From: Amylostereum areolatum
Taxonomy: Eukaryota; Basidiomycota; Agaricomycetes; Russulales; Stereaceae
Length of the DNA stretch: 64,000 nt
Direction: 5' to 3'
Assembly: GCA_012932865.1 (NCBI GenBank)
Contig: SAXG01000072.1
Location: 83,620-147,619, forward strand
In this document: piece by piece, positions 55,856 to 64,000 of the stretch
Layout: every line of letters starts with the position of its first letter
Position numbering within the stretch: position 1 is the stretch's first letter
Program-made: the position numbers and the translations under genes
Notes under the pieces: model-generated
What the model saw: only the letters and a program-made list of their open reading frames with translations
Databases searched by the model: none
What the model was told of the DNA's origin: nothing

Positions 55856-57735
55856 TCAGTAATACCCCTCCCTGCTCGGCCCGACACTCGCCACCTCCCT
55901 CCGCAACAGCTCTGCCCACCCCGTCCCCAAGAACCTCGGCGGGATCTTCAAGTCCCGTATCGGTGCGCCCCGCGCCCGCCGCGCCCGCACGCCCTCCAAA
56001 AGTGCCTCCCCGCCCCGAAACGCCGCCGGCTCCCCGAACAACGGCGTCCTGTCGAGCTCGACGACGCTGAGACCTTCGAGCTTGGGAAAGATGGCGGGCT
56101 GGGAGGCGGCGGCGGGGGAGGCGGGGTACTCTGCGAGGAGGGCGAAGAAGGCGAAGGCGGGCGTGCCCACGATCCGGAGCCGCTTCACGCGCTTCGCCTC
56201 CAAGAACAGCGCCAGCCAGCGCTCGCGCGACGTCTCCTCGTCGTCCTCCAGCGTGAGGTCCTCAACCTTGCCGAGCGACGCGCCACGGCACGGGTTCGGA
56301 AAGTGGGTGTGGATGGCCTGGCGCACGGAGAGGGAGAGCTCGAAGGAGGCGAGGGGCGTGTCGCCCGTGGACGGGCGCCAGGGCGTGGCGGAGAGGGAGA
56401 GGTGGAACGCGTCCTTGGCGTGGTCGATCTCGAGGTGCAGGACGGTGGGCGGGTTGAGGAGCCCCATGCGCTGGAAGAGGAGGTTCGTGAGCGAGGTGGG
56501 CGGGATGGCGTCGAAGGCGTATCCCCACGCCGCCGACGGCGACAGGAGTCGGTGGGAGAACTCGATGCATCGGGTTTGGTTGGGCAGGTAGACGGCCGTG
56601 ATGTTGAGGGTCTTCAGCGAGGAGGGCAGGTGGACGGAACGGTTCTCGTCCTTCGCAGCGTTCTTTCCGCGCCAGGTCGGGGACCCGACCTCGGTGAAGG
56701 ACAGTTCTTCGAGACTGGGCATTTGGCGGAGGATGTCGAGGATCTGCGCCTCGGAGAGGTGGTGTTCCTCGCCCTCGATCCGCATCTCGAACTCGAAGCA
56801 GGTGAGGGCACGGAACGGTGTCGAGGACGCGCCGAGGGGCGTGATCCCTATCAGCCACAGGTTCTTCAGCGCCGGCGCGTTCGCGGCGAGGAGTTTGAGG
56901 GGAAGGGAGACGTGGCTCCTGAAATCGCTTTCGACGCGGAAAGAGTCTAGGGCGGGAAGGGCGTGGTCGAGGTGCGCGATGTACTCGGATACGTTCTCGT
57001 CCACGAGACACAGTTGTTGGATCCTGTGGCCGTCCGTCTCGATCGCGCTTTTGAAAAAGGAGGGGGCGTCGTGGATTTTGCAGCACTGTCCGGGGGAGGG
57101 ACACCAGTACGAGCCCATCTCGAGCGAGAGCGGGGAAGAAGGGCCCGAGCGGCGGAGCATCTCGAACGACCATCGGGACCCCAACCGTCGGTACTTGATG
57201 TCCTTCCACAGAGCGCTCGCGCCCAGCGCGGCCTGCGCACGGAATCAGCGCGAGAAGAAAAAAAAGACAGCGGAATCGTGAAGCGTACCTGCCGCCAACA
57301 CTGGCACACCTGGCTTGCGGTCACCCAGCCCATCCGTGCGCGCACAATGGCGTTCCCGAGATCCTCGCACACGCTCTCGCCTGGGCCGTCGATGGCGTCT
57401 TGATCTTCGGGTGGGAGCGAGAAAGGCTCGCCGTCCTTTACGAACGCGAAGATCTTGACGAGGATTTCGGCGGGCAGACAGGACGCCAACGTCATGGTGT
57501 TCCTCCGCCGTTCGGCCGCGCGTACAAGCGCGTGGAGGACGTCGATCTCTTGGTCCAGGGAAGACAAGGAGATGTCTCGATCGTTCAGGAAACGCGCTCG
57601 CGCGGCTTCGAACCAAAACTCTCTGCATGTGGCGTTACGAGCTTGGACGAACGAACGGGAGAGTCAGACTTACCTAGCGTCTTTGTCTTTGTCCGTCCCC
57701 TCCGACTCCGGCGTCCTTGTCTTCGGCGCAATCAT
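55856..57735 (-). CDS. F-box/LRR-like protein
   Basis: Three exons (57735-57674, 57622-57289, 57232-55856) join in phase to 590 residues. After a short charged N-terminus, residues ~20-60 are a helical coiled segment (LDQEIDVLHALVRAAERRR). The F-box follows as LPAEILVKIFAFVKDGE, then MGWVTASQVCQCWRQAALGASALWKDI. The rest is leucine-rich with recurring L..L.L...P units (PALDSFRVES, PALKNLWLIG, PSLEELSFTEV, LPSSLKTLNI), typical of degenerate LRRs in agaricomycete F-box proteins. It would recruit substrates to an SCF E3 ligase. A paralog with identical exon layout is at 61986-63911; both end in EVxxxGPxREGxY. Confidence 0.87.
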
Positions 57736-58832
57736 GTACACATCCAGCAGTTGCAAAGATCTGTCGCAGCTGCATAAGAATCCGGCACAGCTTCGAACGA
57801 CCGATGCACACCTGTCACCCAAGCGAGCCTCCGAACGGCGGGAATGAGAAAAGTCCGAGTTTTGGTCCGATTGCTATGTATCTGTCGTGAGTTGCGCAGG
57901 GTGTCGCGGATGTGCGAGAGAGAATGACCGAGGCTCGTGAGGAGCAGATGGAAGAGAAGAAGGGTATGTGGTACGCTGGTGTACACGGCCATGGCGATGG
58001 CGGCCGCGAACAGAACCATTTCCATCTCCCGGAAAGCGCCAGCCGCGGCCGGCCGGAGGTCGGCCTTGCCGTCGCCGGCGATGGAAAGGCTCATGATTAC
58101 ATAAGTATCGTCGAACGATCAACCTCTTTTCTAGTAAATTTCTAGTACTTACGCCGCTATGCAATATGGAATCTGGACAACTTTGCTAAAACTACATAAC
58201 TGCGACGTCTTTCACTTTTTGCACGCCGGAGCTTTGAGTCAGGGCCCCTGGGATGTGTAACGGCTGGCTCCAGTCTAATTTCTCGCGGCGTCGACGCGTC
58301 GCTACATGGCGTGGAGGTGGTACGAGGTGGCATAACATTGTTACGTCCCTTCTGAGAGTCCGGCTCGACGGCAGATGGGCATCGGGCACGACATGGAGGG
58401 CAGTACATGGAGGGAAGTAAAACGGACCGTGGGCCTTGGTCTGGCGCTAGGATCCGGAGACGAGAGCCTCTCTGGAGCACTTCTTCGTGGTGCGTTTTCC
58501 TTTCTTTTCTTGCGACGTGCAACTTTAAGATTCGCTTCGCTGATGCATAGCACGTCAGGGATCACGCATAGCATATGGGGCGAACATAGGCCGAACGAAT
58601 CTCAGCAACACGGGGCCATATCAGCAAGCTTCGGGCGGATTCGAGTTCCGAAGGATCTGTCATTATAAGAGCTCCACGCTTGGGGGCAGCGCTCGTCCCT
58701 GCTGTTATCCCCCGCTGCGTCTGAGTCGGCTTTTGCCCATGATGGAAAAGCATCTACCGTCAACGGAAATCGGAAAGGGCACGTATTCCTTCTACCCACA
58801 TGGTCGCATGCAGTCTGACGATCTTACTGATC
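57736..58832. other. Intergenic between divergent genes
   Basis: Upstream of the F-box gene (leftward) and the EF-hand gene (rightward). No exon is supported. Confidence 0.5.
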
Positions 58833-61800
58833 AGGGCTGCAACATCCCGAAATAGAGAAACTCTACGAGAACGTCCTTGAAAGCGTCAGAAGCGCGAGGT
58901 CGGTATTGGAGTCGGCCAAGCCTGCGGCCGATAATACGGTTGAATCGAAGGCAAGCAGGGTCGTCAACGCATGTCTAGAACCTGCACAGCTCGTCGCCGC
59001 CCTCCTTCAAGCTCTGGGTACGCTCTACCCTCCATGTGCGGTAGTAGGCGCTATACTATTGGTATGGATCGGTGGAGACCATTCTTCATGTTGATACACT
59101 GACAACTTTGTTCTGTAGGGTGTCGTCAAGATCGAGCGGGGCCGGCGAGAGAACGACACGCGCATCGTGGCTGTATACGTCGAGCTTGTGTGTAGTCTTC
59201 CCCGTGCACATTGATGTCAATCACTGATGGATAACACATCTATGCTCTAGTCGGACTTTCTGAGCGAATGGGGAAGGCTTTGGCAGAAACTCGATAAAAT
59301 GCCGCTGGCCAATCTGGAGAGCTTTATGGTTCGGATTGGTGATACGATCAAAACATTTGGCGCATTCAGCGAGTGAGCACCGTTCTCTCCAGAAGGTGTT
59401 GTCGGCTCTAACGGACGTGCTCCCAGACATTACCATAACGATAAAGCCTTCATATCCATATACAGTTTGTCCCTCGTCGCTTATCCCCTGTCGAGTCCTT
59501 GTACTCACTTGTCTCAATACCTAATCATAGAGCACCTTCTTTACTCCGAACGCAACCGACAGACACTCGAGGGCTTCTTCAAAACGATTGAAACATACCG
59601 GGGGGAGTTGCTCCGCGCCCTTCTCGCTGAACTGCTCTCGGAGAAACCCCGCACTGAATCCGTCGTGATAAATTACGTGACCTTCCGAACCGACAACGAA
59701 CGCCGAGCGGAGGCATATCTAACAAGTCACGGTGGCGAGGATGCAGTGCGAAGGAACGATGAGAGCTTGGAGACGTTTGCGGAATACCTAGAACCCAATA
59801 CGAGGTCCAGAAATACCATGTCGCCGGATGCGCTCAGAACTGGGAGGGAGAGCTGGGAAGACGCGCATGCGCAGAGCGAGTATGTCACCCATTTCGCGTC
59901 TTTCGGCGGTTTGAAGCTAAGACAAGCCTCTCCCGGGCAGAGCGGTGTTCAACATAAAGTTCAGCTTTTCCCTCCAGCAGATCCATCGCGATGTGGAGTA
60001 CTGGGGCGGAGTGATCATGCAGCAGGTACGTATAGTAACCACCGAGGAGAGATCGTATGAATTGACGAGCCAACTCCTGCTGTTCATTTAGCTCGAGGAC
60101 GGGCCGCACAAGTTTATCCCCGATGAAGATATGAGTGTATGCCGTCCCATGAGTTAGATGCAGGTCTCTTTACTTATTCGTTCGAAAAAGGATATCTGGT
60201 TCAGTGCGTTCGCGCGTGTCATGTCGGTCTTAAGGCACACCTGACCCAGCAATGAAAATCACAGAGACGGTGAGTCGGCCTGGGATGCATCCTTAGCTGT
60301 AGATCAGACCCCTTACAGCATTCCCTTTAGGCTGGAAAGGAATATAGCATCAAGCGAAGACGCTTTTTGGACGGCAATTAAACTTTCCTCTCGCTCGCCC
60401 AAATTATTGAGTGATTGAGGAGTGCAGGATTGAACTATCACTTTCAACTCAAATTCAAAATAGACCCCGAAGGCAAGTATAAGGGCGACGCGTGGACTTC
60501 ATCTGTCATATCAAAAGTGTGCTGTACGTTTAGTCGACATACCCTTCACTGCGATTTGTTCCTGATGTTGCATGCTCATAGATCATCCTGGTATGTCGTT
60601 GCTCTCGTGAACACTCCAGGATCATGAACTGTTCTCCGCTGTAGCTATAGGGGACGCCATCGATGATGGTATGATTTACACATAGATAAGTCGAAATCGA
60701 GAATTTCGCTGATCTAGTATGTTTACAGACGCTAGCGGATATATTTCTGTAGACGAAGTGACCACTTTCCTCCAGAATACACCTAAGGAACTCGGCTGGA
60801 CGGTACCTACCTGGATCGCCTAGTACGTATTTTCCTTTCTTGTAACATTCTGACCAGAATCTAACAGGGAAGAATCCAGCTGCGCCTACGGCCGGGATGC
60901 TGACAATCTTCAGTAAGTTATCAAGCTCTCAAGTTTGCTCCATCAGACACGGAGTTGCTGGCATGATCTATCGCTACTCTCAGTTACCAGACATCCATAC
61001 ACAATACGTTCAAGAAAATATTGCACTTGCAACGCACTTCATCGCGCAGTACATTAATCACAATGCATTACATCGAGGGAGTCGAAGACTATCTGCAGCC
61101 AATTGCGTCCAGTCTCTACCAAATTTTCGACGACCTTCCACCCGTCGCTGCCGCGAAGATGGACCGTATGCGCGAACAATGGCGTACCAAGGTCGAGAAA
61201 CGAGTGGAAAAACATCTACGTGAGGTGAACTACAAGGTCGATCCGTCTTCCGTGAGTGCGATCACAGGAGACGAGCGCATCGAATGGGTGCGTCCACTGT
61301 TTTATCCTCGTAAAATCTTGGACAGGACGCTGATACCAGGAGATAAAGACGTTCATGGTACTGCTCGCGACTTTACTCGAGCATCACCTCGAAGTGCTCG
61401 GGAGGTCCGAACTTAACCTTGCTGATATTGAAGCTGCTGCATCCGAGCTGAAGGTGGTATTCAATATCTACGACGACCGCGTGTGCGAGCTGAAGCGGAT
61501 TTGGCGACGCCAACGGGTGGATCTCGATAAGCAAATGCGGTATTATGCGAACGGGATGTTCGAGGATTACTACAAGGTGCGTATCATGTTGAGATTTTGA
61601 TTCACGATATTCTTCATGATGTAAAGCAGAAGTTCAATGGTGGTGTACACAGCGACAAGGCACGCCGTGACGAGGATATCAACTCCTCCTCGGAGGCTGG
61701 GACTCCGCTTAGGTTCAGGGCCCGGAGCAATAAAGCTGGGTCATTGTTGACGGACGAAGATCTGCGGTCCTTTCTTCTGGAACATGGACAAGGTCAAATG

Positions 61801-61894
61801 GGTCAAATTTGCTGAATCTTCGCACATGCCGCACTGGGAGGAGCGCGAAAGGTATATGGACGTCCTTCGTAGCTTTATGGATCATTGGCGGTAG
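58833..61894 (+). CDS. EF-hand basidiomycete protein, multi-exon
   Basis: The exact start is unclear; coding is convincing from about 58833 (LYENVLESVRSARSVLESAK). Exons then carry GVVKIERGRREND, SDFLSEWGRLWQKLDKMP, a long exon from 59530 (HLLYSERNRQTLEGFFKTIE), VFNIKFSFSLQQIHRDVEYW, LNYHFQLKFKIDPEGKYKG, and an EF-hand loop D-D-D-A-S-G-Y-I-S-V-D-E (60662-60757) split by an intron, followed by WTVPTWIA. The C-terminal half has VEDYLQPIASSLYQIFDDLP and DRVCELKRIWRRQRVDLDKQ, ending at TAG 61892. This layout matches a large agaricomycete family with one EF-hand and no known role. A one-base frame jump seems present near 61780-61784, and the exons at 60120-60420 are uncertain, so a pseudogene cannot be excluded. 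Confidence 0.62.
60662..60757 (+). other. EF-hand calcium-binding loop split by an intron
   Basis: Loop positions 1, 3, 5, 7, 9 and 12 are D, D, S, Y, S and E, a canonical set. The codon for Asp3 is divided by the intron at 60669-60728. Confidence 0.7.
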
Positions 61895-61985
61895 AGTGCC
61901 TAAAATACATCATGTGCCAAGTCGAAGATGAATAGTACATGCTATGCAGTGGACGTAGATGATCGTATACGCGATCAAACTTATC

Positions 61986-63911
61986 TCAGTAACATCCTTC
62001 CCTCCCCGGTCCCAGCACTCCCACCTCTTTGCGTATATCATCCGCCAATTCCGTGTGGAGAAATCGCGGAGGAATCTTCACCTCACGCAACGGCGTGCCA
62101 TTCTTCCGTCTCCATCGCAAAAACGACAGCAGGAGTTCTCCGTCGCGAAGCGTAGCCTCCCCGAACTGGCTTTGGTCCCCGTCGTCCATCTGGATGATGC
62201 TGAGCTCCTCGAGGCAGGGGAATATGCCGTGGAGCGGCTGGCCCAGGGAAGCGGAAGGTTTCACACCCTCTGCGAGCAGCGCCAGCAATCCAAAGCTGCC
62301 GGGGCCTACCGCCCGGACGCGACGGACCTTCGTCGCGCCTTGAAACATTGCCGTCCATCGCGCTTGGGAACGTTCGCTGTCGACTGTGTCGTCGGCGAAG
62401 GTCACGTCTCGTAGCTCGTCCATGCATATGCCCGCACAAATGTTCAGCGGGCGGTCGGAGGTCGACGCTGAGTACACGGACACGTACAGGTCGTTCGGAG
62501 GCGGATCGAGTTTCTCCTCTGCGATTGAGATTTGCCAGGGCTCATCGCGGCAGGCGACGGTCATGAGTGGCCCCCTCTGCATGAGGTCGACATATAAGGC
62601 CTTAGGGGGCGCTGAGCGGCCAGACGTCTGAGAGAAGAGGGTGGGGAGTGCGGCGGGATTCTCGTGGTTGAACAAGAACTCGCGAAACACGCGTGCGTGG
62701 GGAGATACAAGCCGTCGGGACAGTTCTATGGCTTGTAGGGGGAAGCGAGTGGATTCGATGTAAATCTTGTTCATGCTTTCCGGAAGTTCGGCGTCTTGGG
62801 AGAAGCCTTCGACGTTGTCCTCCACGTTGGATGTTGCCGCCCGGCACTCTTCCGTGTAATAGAGGTCCCGGAGGTGTGGCATGTGCTGGATGATGCCGAG
62901 TATACGAGAAGGATGATCCCGCATCCAGGGATCGACGACCTGGAACTCGAAGATAGTGAGGGATCGGAACGGCCACAGGGAAGGGGGGGGTAGGGATATG
63001 GCCACGATAGTTAGTATGGCAAGATTGGGCGCTTGAAATTCGAGAAGTTGAGGCGGAAATGGGATGTGCTTCTCCCTGCCAGTATTTTGTACGCGAAACG
63101 AGGCCAACGCCGGGAGCGGGGAAGTGAACTCGGACAACGCCTCGTCAAGGCGGATTCCGTAAAGAGAGAAATATTGCACACGGGGAGATGCAGTGTTGTT
63201 TACTTCTCGGAGAAACTCGCGCGTGCTTTCCATCATGAGACCATGAGTATCGCGAAGATCGGCTTTACTGTTGTGATACCCAACCACCAGTTCCAGCGCC
63301 GCGCCTTTCGAACGCCGTAACATTTCAGACGACCATCGGCGCCGCATGATGGCATGGTTGATTTCTGCCCATAGAACGGCGTGATCCAAGGCGATCTATA
63401 AATGCAGCACGCGTTAGTTCGTCCCGCATACAGAGAAAATGGTCAGCAGAGTACCCTTCTCCACTCTCGACAAACGTGCGAAACATAAACCCATCGCAGT
63501 CCCCTCCGAAGTTTCCGGGCGGCCTGGGAAATGTTGGCTTCGGTATCATCTTCCCCGGTCGTTTTCCCGTCCAGGTATGCTAATGCTTCGTGTTTGACGA
63601 GTTCGAACACCGTAGCCAAGAGCTCCGCTGGCAGGCGTGACACGGGGACCACCTCATTTCGACGCTTCAGAAATTCGCGCGTAGTCTCGTAGAGGGCTTC
63701 GAGTTCGGCGTCGAGGGCACTTGCGTCCGAACGGGAGGGTTTGAGAGTATGTTCAAGCTGTTCGAAACGATTCTTGGCAACCGACTTCCAATAGTCCCTG
63801 TAGCAGTGAGCAACTAGTCAGTCGACATCGACACAAGTGATGGGTGTAAAGACTCGTATTTTACCCCGCCGTTGAGACCTGAATATGAGCCGAAGAAACT
63901 GAAGAGTTCAT
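61986..63911 (-). CDS. F-box/LRR-like protein, paralog of the 55856-57735 gene
   Basis: Three exons (63911-63865, 63797-63455, 63395-61986) join in phase to 599 residues. The N-terminus is MNSSVSSAHIQ, then DYWKSVAKNRFEQLEHTL. A helical segment (ALDAELEALYETTREFLKRR) precedes the F-box LPAELLATVFELVKHEALAY, with WVYVSHVCREWRR and LDHAVLWAEI after it. The C-terminal leucine-rich region has PALASFRVQNTG, PNLAILTIVAI and PHLRDLYYTEE, ending in GREGCY. Intron positions relative to the protein match the other copy (before the charged segment and right after the CxxWR motif), so the two arose by gene duplication. It is probably an SCF substrate receptor. Confidence 0.87.
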
Positions 63912-64000
63912 AGGATGAAGCTGAAATGGTGACAGGCCAAGTTGTGCATATGAGCTTGGGTGGCTCAAATCCACGGTGAAAGTTGAATTCAACTTGAACA
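63912..64000. other. Promoter region of the last F-box gene, window edge
   Basis: Too short to say more. It contains TTGAATTCAA-like palindromic bases near 63983-63992. Confidence 0.4.

Overview
The window is eukaryotic nuclear DNA, most likely a chromosome end of an agaricomycete (mushroom-forming basidiomycete). It has TTAGGG-type telomeric repeats, many short introns of about 50 bases with GT(A/G)NGT donors, and protein families typical of that group: a KDZ transposase, an AA9 lytic polysaccharide monooxygenase, a DUF6593-type protein, NACHT-WD40 (STAND) proteins, a Gas1/Egh16H-like secreted protein and F-box paralogs. Gene models were assembled by hand from splice signals, reading phase and family knowledge. 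Nothing was searched.

Bases 1-5675 are a telomere-associated element: an endonuclease-deficient Penelope-like retroelement of the Coprina type. It has one large reverse-transcriptase ORF and CCCTAA-orientation telomeric arrays. Three copies of a terminal repeat (pLTR) are present, and each contains what reads as a complete type I hammerhead ribozyme. The innermost pLTR cuts off the 3' end of a KDZ transposase gene (5671-8093, minus), as if a broken chromosome end had been capped by the element.

Bases 8.1-21.2 kb hold an AA9 LPMO (9594-10707), an unrecognised Ser/Pro-rich protein (11166-12404, minus), the AAA+ ATPase RVB1 (about 13.1-14.8 kb), a DUF6593-like gene (17707-18461) and a small conserved-looking protein (20366-21154), separated by gene-poor stretches. 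A nearly complete LINE of the RNase H-containing type (21243-27028) follows, flanked by a 17-base target-site duplication.

Bases 27.2-49.1 kb hold a small GPI-anchor-like secreted protein, a C2-NACHT-WD40 STAND protein (28742-34187), a Gas1/Egh16H-like secreted protein with an unusual repetitive tail (34731-36816, minus), an ATG15-type vacuolar lipase (38340-39833, minus), a short-chain dehydrogenase (40296-41643, minus) and a second NACHT-WD40 protein (44834-49124, minus).

Bases 49.5-64 kb hold a decayed paralog of the dehydrogenase block, a broken F-box gene, an EF-hand protein and two intact F-box/LRR-like paralogs with the same three-exon plan (55856-57735 and 61986-63911, both minus). 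Overall this is a fast-evolving subtelomere mixing accessory genes (self/non-self recognition, secreted enzymes, F-box expansion), mobile elements and a few housekeeping genes (RVB1, ATG15). Several otherwise good gene models contain one single-base frame break, which points to residual assembly indels or early decay.
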